Source of the DNA: Planctomycetales bacterium
GTDB taxonomy: Bacteria > Planctomycetota > Phycisphaerae > Sedimentisphaerales > Anaerohalosphaeraceae
DNA length: 33,678 nucleotides
Reading direction: 5' to 3'
Assembly (NCBI GenBank): GCA_022615575.1
Contig: JAKEGM010000049.1
Span: 1-33,678 of the forward strand
This document shows, one piece after another, positions 15,466-23,248 of the stretch (its first letter is position 1; each line of letters starts with the position of its first letter). The notes beneath the pieces were generated by a model, which saw only the letters and a program-made list of their open reading frames with translations, had not been told where the DNA came from and searched no databases. A program made the translations under genes and the position numbers.

Positions 15466-16284
15466 ATGCGGATAAGTATATGGGTGATCATCTGTCTTTC
15501 TGCACAGGCCGTTGCTGTCTTTGATTTTTCTGTCTGGAATAATCCCACTTGTTCGGCACAATGCCATGGAGACGCTGACTGTCAGGGGGCTTTGGGCGAG
15601 GTGCGTGTAACCACTGCAGATCTTTCAATTCTTATGGCAACTTATGGTGGTTCATGGCCGACCTCGTATCCCGATCTACGCTATAATCCGCAGGCGGACT
15701 TTGACAGAAATTTTCGGATTGACGAGGGCGATGAAATAATTATCGAGGAATGGCTTAATAAAAGAAATGTCCCGCAGGACTGCGGAAAGAAACTGGAGTT
15801 GGTTTTTGACAGGGGCTACGTAGCCGGCGGTTCAACACAATTCATTCAATGGAAATGGAACATTTTTACGGATTATATCCCCCTTCCGCCTCATCAAGAC
15901 AGCCCTTGTTCGTACTCGTTTGCTCTTTACTATGCATATCCCGGTTCTGGATGGGTATTCATCGGCACCGGTACCTGCAGAGGTCCGATCCCGTGGCAAG
16001 TTCCGAATATTAATATGCAAGATTGCCGTCTTCGGATTGCGGATATTGACCATCCGGGATTAGAAGATTATTCCGCGACATTTACCATTTATGAATGCCA
16101 GCTTGATCCGGAAATGGATTCAGATGGCGATTGCGTTATCACGATAAAAGATTTTTCTTACTTGGCGACGAATTGGCTAATTGAACCAGACGGTAAAAAC
16201 ATCGACGACCTTCTCTTGTTGGCCGATTACTGGCTGGCATGCGGCAATCCTTATGACCCGGAATGTATAATTATGGGGGAGTAA
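15466..16284 (+). CDS. Secreted protein with two dockerin-like modules
   Basis: A 272-aa exported protein: signal peptide about 1-18, then a Cys-containing dockerin-like block (about 28-106) with GDADCQG, the TTADLSILMATYGGSW helix and DFDRNFRIDEGDE calcium loop. A middle beta-rich region (about 107-212) follows, possibly an Ig-like fold. A second block (about 214-266), DSDGDCVITIKDFSYLATNWL and IDDLLLLADYWLACG, has the D-x-D-x-D/loop-helix pattern of dockerin or EF-hand-like repeats. No catalytic domain is seen, so the function is unknown; the modules suggest docking to cell-surface partners. AGGGGAG before ATG 15466 is a strong ribosome site. The gene is more AT-rich than its neighbours. 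Confidence 0.85.
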   Translation: MRISIWVIICLSAQAVAVFDFSVWNNPTCSAQCHGDADCQGALGEVRVTTADLSILMATYGGSWPTSYPDLRYNPQADFDRNFRIDEGDEIIIEEWLNKRNVPQDCGKKLELVFDRGYVAGGSTQFIQWKWNIFTDYIPLPPHQDSPCSYSFALYYAYPGSGWVFIGTGTCRGPIPWQVPNINMQDCRLRIADIDHPGLEDYSATFTIYECQLDPEMDSDGDCVITIKDFSYLATNWLIEPDGKNIDDLLLLADYWLACGNPYDPECIIMGE

Positions 16285-16377
16285 CGGCTTTATGACGCCC
16301 ATTGGTCATTTGGGCGGCGAACAATGCGGCTTCGTTTCTCGTCGCAGTCAAAAGCCAGGTATAATTTCCCCCTTGTT

Positions 16378-18246
16378 TTAAAACTTTTCGGAAACAAGCT
16401 GCTTAAATTCGCCGGCGGCAAAAATGCCGCGGAGTTTGGTCAGAGTTTTCTGTTTTGGATTGAGCAGGATGGTGACGGGGACATTGCCCGGTTCGCCGAA
16501 GACGCAATTCATGTCCACCGCCGCGGGGAAGGCGGCCTGGGTGGTGTCGGCCTTAACAGCGACAAAGCCCTTGTCCTTTACCAGCTTGGCGATATCCGGC
16601 TGCTGATAGACATTTTTATCCACGATTTTGCAGTTGGTACACCAGTCGGCGGTAAATTTCAGCAGGACGGGCCTGTTGGCTTCGATTGCCTTCTGCACAG
16701 CCGCGGCGTCATACGGCTGCCAGTCGATCTTCGGCGGAGTGATCGACGGCAGCAGCCACAGGCCCGCCGCAACAGCGATTGCGGCGGCAAGCAGCCGGGT
16801 GGTCCATTTTTTGCCTGCCGGCGTGGTCAGGCCGACCCACGAACCCCACATCCACACGCAAAAGGCAAAAATCACGCCATAAATCAGCACATTGAGCAGA
16901 TGTTCCTTGGCCAGCGTGGCCAGCGTGAACTTAAACGCTATCAGCAGCAGCAGAAAGCCGCCTGTCTTTTTGAAGATTTCCATCCATGTTCCAGGCCTGG
17001 GTACAATGTTCAGCAGTTTGGGAACCGCCACCAGCGCCGCATACGGCAGGGCCATTCCAATGCCCATCAGGACCAGCGCTGTACTGCTGACCGCCAGGGG
17101 CTGGGTCTGCGCCCAAACCAGCACAGCCCCCAGAATCGCTCCGCTGCACGGGGTACTCAAAACGCCCGCAAAAAAACCCATGCTGACCGATCCGGCCACT
17201 CCTGCCCCGCTGCCCTGTCGAGAAGCCAGCGAGGACGGCAGCGCCAGCGTCAGGACATCCATCAGCACCAGCGCAAAGAACACCAACAGAATAAACAGCG
17301 TAATGGCTGCGGCCGGACTGCGGTACAAGCTGTTTAAGTTCAGCGCCGTTCCCGTTGAAAGCTTGACAATCGCCGACAGTGCCGCGAAGACCGCAAAGAA
17401 CAGCACAATCCCGCCGCAGAATGAAAACCCCAGCGTCGCGCGTTTGGCGGGAGATTCTTTGGCCTGTGCAACCAGACGCATAATAATCAGCGGAATAATC
17501 GGCAGCACGCACGGCATAATATTGATGGAAAGACCCGCCAGCAGGGCTAAAAGCAGATACCATGCGGGATTTCCGCCAATGCCGGCCGCCGTGCCGGTTG
17601 TTTGCTCCTTCCAGCCGGCCAGCACATCTGAAAGCGGGCTAACAGAGCGCGCGTTGTCGGAGGGGGGCGGTGCAACCGGCTGCTGGTCCTGCAGCCCGGA
17701 CGGCTGCTGTCGCGGCGGGGCCGGCTTAAAGTCAACCGTCGGCCAATTTTTGACTTGTGAAAAATCAATTTTAGCGGTCAGCTGTTTTGCAAATGGAGGC
17801 AGGCACAACTTGCTGGTGCAGGTCATGCCTTTAACGACGGCGGTTACTTCAACTGTGTCCTGGCGTGAAGCGGTTTCCGTCAGAGGCACAAAAACCGTAA
17901 AATTGCCGATATAGACCTCCGTCCTGCCCTGTGCCGGGTCGTTAAAAAAACTCCAGACCGGATAGACGCAAGGACCGAAGGACAGCCCCGGCCCCTGAGC
18001 TGTGACAGTCAATTCCAGGCCCGGCGACGGCGCTGTTGCCGGGCTGGCGTAATAATGCAGGTCGTCCGTCCCCTCGAACACCACGGCAATGCCGGGCCGG
18101 TCATTCATCCTGGCCGGTTCGATGCGGGCGCCGGACGACTGGTCTTCATACTGAATCAGGACAGTTTTCGCGGCGGCAGACATCGCCATCAAAGCAAGCC
18201 CCGCCGCAATAAATTTGTATACGTGCATTATATTCTGACGATTCAC
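16378..18246 (-). CDS. dsbD: Thiol:disulfide interchange protein DsbD
   Basis: Carries electrons from cytoplasmic thioredoxin across the inner membrane to periplasmic disulfide reductases and cytochrome-c maturation. It is 622 aa with all three parts: signal peptide (about 8-26); N-terminal alpha domain with C143 and C148; an eight-helix membrane domain (about 228-500) with C246 in MPCVLPI and C367 in STPCSG; and a C-terminal thioredoxin domain with W535-C-T-N-C539. A Pro/Gln-rich linker (about 175-200) joins the first two. The GTG at 18246 is favoured because GGGAG sits about six bases upstream; an ATG at 18228 is the alternative. It is 36 bases after the RRM gene on the same strand. Confidence 0.95.
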   Translation of the reverse strand: MNRQNIMHVYKFIAAGLALMAMSAAAKTVLIQYEDQSSGARIEPARMNDRPGIAVVFEGTDDLHYYASPATAPSPGLELTVTAQGPGLSFGPCVYPVWSFFNDPAQGRTEVYIGNFTVFVPLTETASRQDTVEVTAVVKGMTCTSKLCLPPFAKQLTAKIDFSQVKNWPTVDFKPAPPRQQPSGLQDQQPVAPPPSDNARSVSPLSDVLAGWKEQTTGTAAGIGGNPAWYLLLALLAGLSINIMPCVLPIIPLIIMRLVAQAKESPAKRATLGFSFCGGIVLFFAVFAALSAIVKLSTGTALNLNSLYRSPAAAITLFILLVFFALVLMDVLTLALPSSLASRQGSGAGVAGSVSMGFFAGVLSTPCSGAILGAVLVWAQTQPLAVSSTALVLMGIGMALPYAALVAVPKLLNIVPRPGTWMEIFKKTGGFLLLLIAFKFTLATLAKEHLLNVLIYGVIFAFCVWMWGSWVGLTTPAGKKWTTRLLAAAIAVAAGLWLLPSITPPKIDWQPYDAAAVQKAIEANRPVLLKFTADWCTNCKIVDKNVYQQPDIAKLVKDKGFVAVKADTTQAAFPAAVDMNCVFGEPGNVPVTILLNPKQKTLTKLRGIFAAGEFKQLVSEKF

Positions 18247-18282
18247 CTTTTTCTCCCGGCCAGGCCAAGGGTTCGATGCTGT

Positions 18283-18534
18283 CTACGCCTTCCCCTTGCA
18301 TTCTTCAACTTTTACGGTGTAGCCGCCGCAATTTTTTCCGTTGAGCGCATTGATGGCAGCCAGGGCTTGCGCATCCGTGCTCATAACGACAAAACCATAT
18401 CCCTGGCTCTTCCCCGTCTTGTGATCGGGAATGATATACGCTTTTTCGACGGTCCCAAACATGGAAAACAACGCTTTGAGCATTTCTCCATCCGCCTGGG
18501 GACTTAAATTCCCAATATACAGTTTTTTGCCCAT
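18283..18534 (-). CDS. RNA-binding protein with one RRM domain
   Basis: A single RNA-recognition-motif protein, 83 aa from ATG 18534 (a GTG at 18558 would add eight residues). RNP2 is LYIGNL near the N-terminus and RNP1 is KSQGYGFVVM in the middle, with aromatic residues kept at both stacking positions. Small bacterial RRM proteins of this type are common in planctomycetes and cyanobacteria and bind single-stranded RNA, often in cold or stress response. This one has no Gly-rich tail. It lies just upstream of dsbD on the same strand, but the jobs look unrelated. Confidence 0.9.
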   Translation of the reverse strand: MGKKLYIGNLSPQADGEMLKALFSMFGTVEKAYIIPDHKTGKSQGYGFVVMSTDAQALAAINALNGKNCGGYTVKVEECKGKA

Positions 18535-18859
18535 GGTATCCGCTTTCAAGATTTTCACATTACATTTTGATGGGCGGCCGGCCCTTTCTAAATCTTATCA
18601 CGTCTGGCCAAAATGTTTCGTTTCGCAGCCCTCGTTTTACCGAAATCCATACGCAGCGGCAAAACCGTTGTTCCTACAGTAAACCTAATCGGCGCAGGTT
18701 TGAAAAGAAAAATTTTCCAAAATAGGACATTATCTGCCGGTAATTTATGGCGGACGCAGATTTTAAAGTCCGTTGCAAAAGTGTCGGCGGAACGGTATAG
18801 TACTGTTGCAGCAATCTCCGGTTTCAATAACCGATTACCATGTGCCCAGGATGAAGTCC
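18535..18859. other. Gene-free divergent region between the RRM and AlkD genes
   Basis: A 325-base region with no credible coding frame. It holds the alkD promoter (18773-18801) and short imperfect inverted repeats, such as ATCTGC (about 18732) with GCAGAT (about 18756). I could not identify a good minus-strand promoter for the RRM gene, whose leader may be long. Confidence 0.5.
18773..18801 (+). promoter_or_regulatory. Promoter of alkD
   Basis: TTGCAA (18773-18778), 17 bases, TATAGT (18796-18801). The expected start is near 18808, about 50 bases before the preferred ATG. Any start codon at 18773 would lie inside the -35 box and is excluded. Confidence 0.6.
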
Positions 18860-19579
18860 ATGATGAACGCCGCTCAATTATGCGATGAAATCCGCCGCTA
18901 TTGCCGGCGTCATGCCGACAAGGCCGTCGCGGAAAAATATGCCCGGTATTTCACGGAGGGGTACGACGCGTACGGCCTTTCGGACAAGCTGGTTAAAGAC
19001 AAAGTCCGCACACTTGTCAGCGACCCGAATCTTACGACAAAGACGGTACTTGCAGCGGCAAACTCGCTTGTCAAAAGCGGCAAGTATGAAGAGACCGGCT
19101 TTGCGATTTGTCTGCTGAGGGAGTTCCGCGGCCGGTTTGACGCCGCCACCTTTTCGGCGGTCGAAAGCTGGTTTGGACTGGGCATCGTCAACTGGGCACA
19201 TTGTGATATCCTGTGCAGCTGTCTGCTGTCGGTTTTCTTCAGCCGGGACCTCCTTTCGCCGGAAGACCTTTGCGGCTGGCGCACTGCGCAGAACAAATAT
19301 CAGCGGCGGGCCGTGCCGGTAGCTATGCTTAACCTGCTTAAAACCAGCGCCGATGTCGGACCGCTGCTGGCGTTTATCGAGCCGATGATGATGGATCCCG
19401 AACATACGGTGCAGCAGGGGCTGGGATGGTTTCTGCGGGAGGCGTGGAAGACGCAGCCCAAGCCGACCGAACGCTTCCTGCTGAAATGGAAAGATGCCGC
19501 CCCGCGAACGATTTTTCAGTACGCCACGGAGAAAATGACGCCCGATGAAAAAAAACACTTTAAACGAAAGAAGGTATGA
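18860..19579 (+). CDS. alkD: AlkD-type DNA alkylation repair protein
   Basis: A HEAT-like-repeat DNA glycosylase family that removes bulky or cationic alkylpurines. It is 239 aa from ATG 18860, which has AGGA eight bases upstream; ATG 18851 and 18863 are near alternatives. The helical repeats include RRYCRRHADKAVAEKYARYF and LVKDKVRTLV. The family's active-site pattern is present: NWAHCDILC (Trp and Asp), an Arg in QRRAVPVAML, and Trp in GLGWFLREAW. It is probably cytoplasmic and monomeric. It is 88 bases upstream of the AddB-like gene and may be co-transcribed, giving a repair gene pair. Confidence 0.85.
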   Translation: MMNAAQLCDEIRRYCRRHADKAVAEKYARYFTEGYDAYGLSDKLVKDKVRTLVSDPNLTTKTVLAAANSLVKSGKYEETGFAICLLREFRGRFDAATFSAVESWFGLGIVNWAHCDILCSCLLSVFFSRDLLSPEDLCGWRTAQNKYQRRAVPVAMLNLLKTSADVGPLLAFIEPMMMDPEHTVQQGLGWFLREAWKTQPKPTERFLLKWKDAAPRTIFQYATEKMTPDEKKHFKRKKV

Positions 19580-19667
19580 AATCAGAAGAGGGGCTTTGTG
19601 ATTGAAAAAGCGGAGGGGATGTGGTAAAAGTCAGGCGCTGAAGCAGACAGAGGCAAAAGGGAGTTTG

Positions 19668-22600
19668 ATGGCAGGGATTCAATTCATTCTGGGCAGGAGC
19701 GGAACCGGCAAAACGCGATGGTGCCTGGACGCGGTATGCGCTGCGATGGCCGATGGAGGCGATGAGCCGCTGATTCTGCTGGTTCCGGAACAGGCGACCT
19801 ACCAGGTCGAGCGGGCCATCCTGTCGTATCCGGGGATTGCGGGTTTTTCGCAGCTTCGGGTTCTGTCGTTTGACCGGTTGGGGTTCTGGCTGAATGGTGT
19901 CCGCCAGGGCGGGGTTCCACTGTCCCGCACGGGCCGCCAGATGGCAATCCACAAGCTGCTGCTGGATTTGTCGGACCGTCTGCGGCTGTACAAAGGCGAT
20001 ACACGTCGAACAGGCCTGGCAGGCAAACTGTCCGACCTGCTCAGCGACCTGCAGGCCAGCAACTGCACAGCCCGGCAGATTCAACTGTTGGCCGAGGCGC
20101 TGTCCCGACAGCCGGGACAGGAACTGGCGGCTGTCAAATGGGCGGATATCGCCGCGATATTCACCGCTTATGAGCATTTTTTTGAATCGTCGAACGGGCA
20201 ATTTGTCAATCCGGACGGGGGATTGACCCAGGCGAAAAAAAATGCGGCCGCCGCGTCGTTTCTGCACGGGGCACGGCTGTGGGTGGACGGTTTTTCGGGC
20301 TTCAGCGGCCAGGAGTTGGATTTGCTGGCCGAATTGCTGAGGGCCTGCAGCGAGGCATCGATTGCCCTGTGTCTGAATCCGGGGCAAATTGACCTGGATA
20401 ATGACGACAAAAAAAATCTTGATCCATGCAGCTTATTTGCCCTAACCGAGCAGACCTATTGCCAACTGCGGCGGGTTGTTCGGGCGTGCGGGCTGACCGT
20501 CAAAGCCCCCCTCCTTCTGGGTACGCCGCGGCGGTTTGAAAAATCGCCGGCCCTGGCAGCACTGGAAGCCGCACTTGCCTCATCGGATACATCCCCTCGG
20601 CCGCACAAAGCAAAAGAGGCGATTCACATAGCCGCCTGCGGTTCGGTGCGTGCCGAAACCCTCTGGATGGCGTCCACCATCCGCCGTCTGGTCAAAGACG
20701 AGGGGCTTCGCTACCGGGATATTGCGGTTGTCGTGCCGGACATGGGCGTCTATCAGCACTATATCGAATCGGCGTTTTCACAATACGCCATTCCGCACTT
20801 TCTGGATCGGCCCCGCCAGATGAAAGCCCACCCCCTGGTGGAATTGACGGGGTCGGCCCTGCAGGCGGCCCGGGGCGGTTTTATGATGGCGGATGTGCTG
20901 AGTTTTCTGAAGTCCGGCATGGCGGGCGTTTCCTTCGAGGCGGTCGATGATTTGGAGACATACTGCCGGGCGTTCGATATACAGACCCATGAATGGACCC
21001 GCAAACCCGCCTGGGACTTTGCCTCCGACGACGACAAAGACCGCTATGACCAGCCGCGTCTGGATGCCCTGCGGCGGCAGGCCGTCGAACCGCTGGTCGC
21101 CTTGCGCGACGCCTTGACGCGCCGGCCCACGATGACCGCCGGACAGTTTACGCAGGCGGTCTGGAAACTGCTTGAAACACTGGATGCGCAGACAACGTTG
21201 GCTAAACTGGCCGACAGCGACCCGTCCGATCAGCAGTTCGGACACCGCCAGTTGTTTTCAAAGCTGCTGGACCTGATGGACGAATTGTGCGGCGTCTTTG
21301 GCGACACAACGCTGTCGGCGGATGCGTGGGGGTCAATCTTTATCGAGGCGCTGTCGAATGTGACGGTCAAGCTGATACCGCCGACACTGGACCAGGTGCT
21401 GGTCGGCTCGATTGAACGCAGCCGACATCCGGATGTGCAGGCGATCTTTCTGGGGGGGGCTGTGCAGAAGCAGTTCCCCGTGCCGGTGATGGGCGAAACG
21501 CTGCTGACTGACCAGGATTATCAGGCGGCACAGGCGGCGCAGATGGAGTTGGCCAATCCGTATGGACGGCAGTTGATGCATCGGCCCTATCTGTCATATA
21601 TCGCGCTGACCCGCGCTTCGAGCCGTCTTTTTATTTCGTATCCCCTGATGGATGAAAAAGGAGCGAGCGTCGTGCCGTGGTCGGGCATCGAACAGCTGGA
21701 CGCGATGTTTGCGGATGCGGCCGTTGCGTATCCGCAGACGCAGGCCGACGAACCCGCCGACATCCAGACCCAGGATCAGCTTGGCCGGTGGCTGTGTTCA
21801 AACCTGGGCAAGGACCGGCAAAAGGCGGGACACAACGAAACGACTGCCGCCGGCGTGATGGACAGGGCGCAAAAAGACGCCGACCCTGCAATGCGCGCGG
21901 CTGCCGAACAGGCAAACCGGGCGCTTGCCTACAACAACACCTCACGGCTGGATGGGGTAATCGCCCGCAAGCTGTTTACGTCCCCGATAACCACATCGGT
22001 AACGCGCTTGGGCAGTTTTGCGGCTTGTCCGTACCAGTATTTCGCCCGGTATGTGCTGCGCCTTGAGGTACGGCAGCGGCTGGAACTGGAGCCAATGGAT
22101 GTCGGTAAATTTTATCACGATGTGCTGGAGAGGATGTTTGGGGCGATGAAGGAATGCGGCCGCCGGTGGGGCAACCTGACCGATACGCAGCTGGTGGCTC
22201 TCTGCAATGAACAAATCGACGCCATTCTTAATTCGGATGTGCAGCTTATCAATTTTATGCGCCGCCGGGCACATCACCGGCATATCATCCAGTCGGCCGA
22301 AGAAACCATCCGCTGTTTTGTGCCCGCGCTGGCACAACTGAGCCGGGCAGGGACATTTGAACAGGAGGCAGCCGAACTGGAATTCGGCCCCCAAAAAGGA
22401 ATGGAACTGGTGATTCGAAAAGACGGAAAACCCTTTGTTCTGTTGTCCGGCAGGATTGACCGGCTGGACATCGCCAACATTGATGGACAGCCCGCGGGCG
22501 TGGTGTTTGACTACAAAAGCGGGACTAAAAAGGTCGAATTTACCAAAATCCTTTATGGTCTTGACCTGCAATTGCCGGTGTACCTGCTGACCATTCGGCA

Positions 22601-23120
22601 ATCGGCACAGCGCGGCAGCGCATCTGACGCAGCCAAACCGAAGGGGCAAACCATCCCGGCGGGGGCATTCTTTCTGCCGATTGACAGCGGTATCGATAAG
22701 GGGCGGCTTTCGGAACTGGCTGGGACACAGGCGGCCTTCGGCAAGGCCCACGGCCTGTTTGACGGGCGGTTTTCCGGGACGCTGGACACAACGGCAGCCG
22801 GCGGATGGAATCGGTATTACAATTTTTACACCAGCAAAGACGGCGACCCCTACGGCAATTACAAAAACAGCGGGGCCTTGAAACCGGAGGACTTTGCGGC
22901 GCTGTTAAATTACACCGAAGCGTGTGTGCGAAAACTGGTGCAAGACCTTTCCGCCGGCCGGATTGACATCACGCCCTACCGCCTCGGTACGGAGTCGCCG
23001 TGTACCTGGTGCGACTACCGCAGCGTATGCCGCTTCGACTGGCAGGTCAACGACTACAACATCCTCGAAACCTGCGATAAAGAACACGTTCTGGAAAAAA
23101 TGAACGAATTCACCCAATAA
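19668..23120 (+). CDS. addB: AddB-type helicase-nuclease subunit (PD-(D/E)XK, 4Fe-4S)
   Basis: A 1150-aa AddB/RexB-family protein that, with AddA, resects double-strand breaks to load RecA. The N-terminus has a Walker A, GRSGTGKT (residues 9-16), followed by an inactive-looking UvrD-like helicase body. The C-terminal nuclease domain has D948-Y-K950 as the core of the PD-(D/E)XK motif. Four cysteines around it, C787 and C1112-x2-C1115-x5-C1121, match the AddB iron-sulfur cluster. ATG 19668 is supported by GGGAG seven bases upstream. There is no addA next to it (the next gene is convergent), so the partner must be elsewhere or different. Confidence 0.92.
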   Translation: MAGIQFILGRSGTGKTRWCLDAVCAAMADGGDEPLILLVPEQATYQVERAILSYPGIAGFSQLRVLSFDRLGFWLNGVRQGGVPLSRTGRQMAIHKLLLDLSDRLRLYKGDTRRTGLAGKLSDLLSDLQASNCTARQIQLLAEALSRQPGQELAAVKWADIAAIFTAYEHFFESSNGQFVNPDGGLTQAKKNAAAASFLHGARLWVDGFSGFSGQELDLLAELLRACSEASIALCLNPGQIDLDNDDKKNLDPCSLFALTEQTYCQLRRVVRACGLTVKAPLLLGTPRRFEKSPALAALEAALASSDTSPRPHKAKEAIHIAACGSVRAETLWMASTIRRLVKDEGLRYRDIAVVVPDMGVYQHYIESAFSQYAIPHFLDRPRQMKAHPLVELTGSALQAARGGFMMADVLSFLKSGMAGVSFEAVDDLETYCRAFDIQTHEWTRKPAWDFASDDDKDRYDQPRLDALRRQAVEPLVALRDALTRRPTMTAGQFTQAVWKLLETLDAQTTLAKLADSDPSDQQFGHRQLFSKLLDLMDELCGVFGDTTLSADAWGSIFIEALSNVTVKLIPPTLDQVLVGSIERSRHPDVQAIFLGGAVQKQFPVPVMGETLLTDQDYQAAQAAQMELANPYGRQLMHRPYLSYIALTRASSRLFISYPLMDEKGASVVPWSGIEQLDAMFADAAVAYPQTQADEPADIQTQDQLGRWLCSNLGKDRQKAGHNETTAAGVMDRAQKDADPAMRAAAEQANRALAYNNTSRLDGVIARKLFTSPITTSVTRLGSFAACPYQYFARYVLRLEVRQRLELEPMDVGKFYHDVLERMFGAMKECGRRWGNLTDTQLVALCNEQIDAILNSDVQLINFMRRRAHHRHIIQSAEETIRCFVPALAQLSRAGTFEQEAAELEFGPQKGMELVIRKDGKPFVLLSGRIDRLDIANIDGQPAGVVFDYKSGTKKVEFTKILYGLDLQLPVYLLTIRQSAQRGSASDAAKPKGQTIPAGAFFLPIDSGIDKGRLSELAGTQAAFGKAHGLFDGRFSGTLDTTAAGGWNRYYNFYTSKDGDPYGNYKNSGALKPEDFAALLNYTEACVRKLVQDLSAGRIDITPYRLGTESPCTWCDYRSVCRFDWQVNDYNILETCDKEHVLEKMNEFTQ

Positions 23121-23248
23121 AATCACAGGACGTTTTACGGCTATCCCGGATTATCAGACATTTTTATTACCTTTGCTAAAACTTGCCGCAAACAGGAACT
23201 TCAATTGCCCTATTGGGGGGGGAAAGCTCAGCAACCCGTTGTCACCAA

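Noticed and set aside
16324-17337. Long plus-strand open frame, about 337 codons, opposite dsbD
   Set aside because: It lies antisense to a fully conserved dsbD, is very rich in Arg/Gln/His as shadow frames of GC-biased genes are, has no ribosome site and no recognisable domain.
18752-18777. Stretch resembling a tRNA anticodon arm (similar to the tRNA-Phe arm)
   Set aside because: Only about 20 bases look alike; acceptor, D and T arms are missing. The segment overlaps the alkD -35 box, so a promoter explains it better than a tRNA remnant.
19560-20387. Minus-strand frame of about 275 codons over the 5' end of addB
   Set aside because: Shadow of the addB N-terminus, Gln/Arg rich, no Shine-Dalgarno or domain.
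21942-22751. Minus-strand frame of about 269 codons inside addB
   Set aside because: It covers the nuclease domain of addB, whose motifs all match the family; the antisense frame has no independent support.
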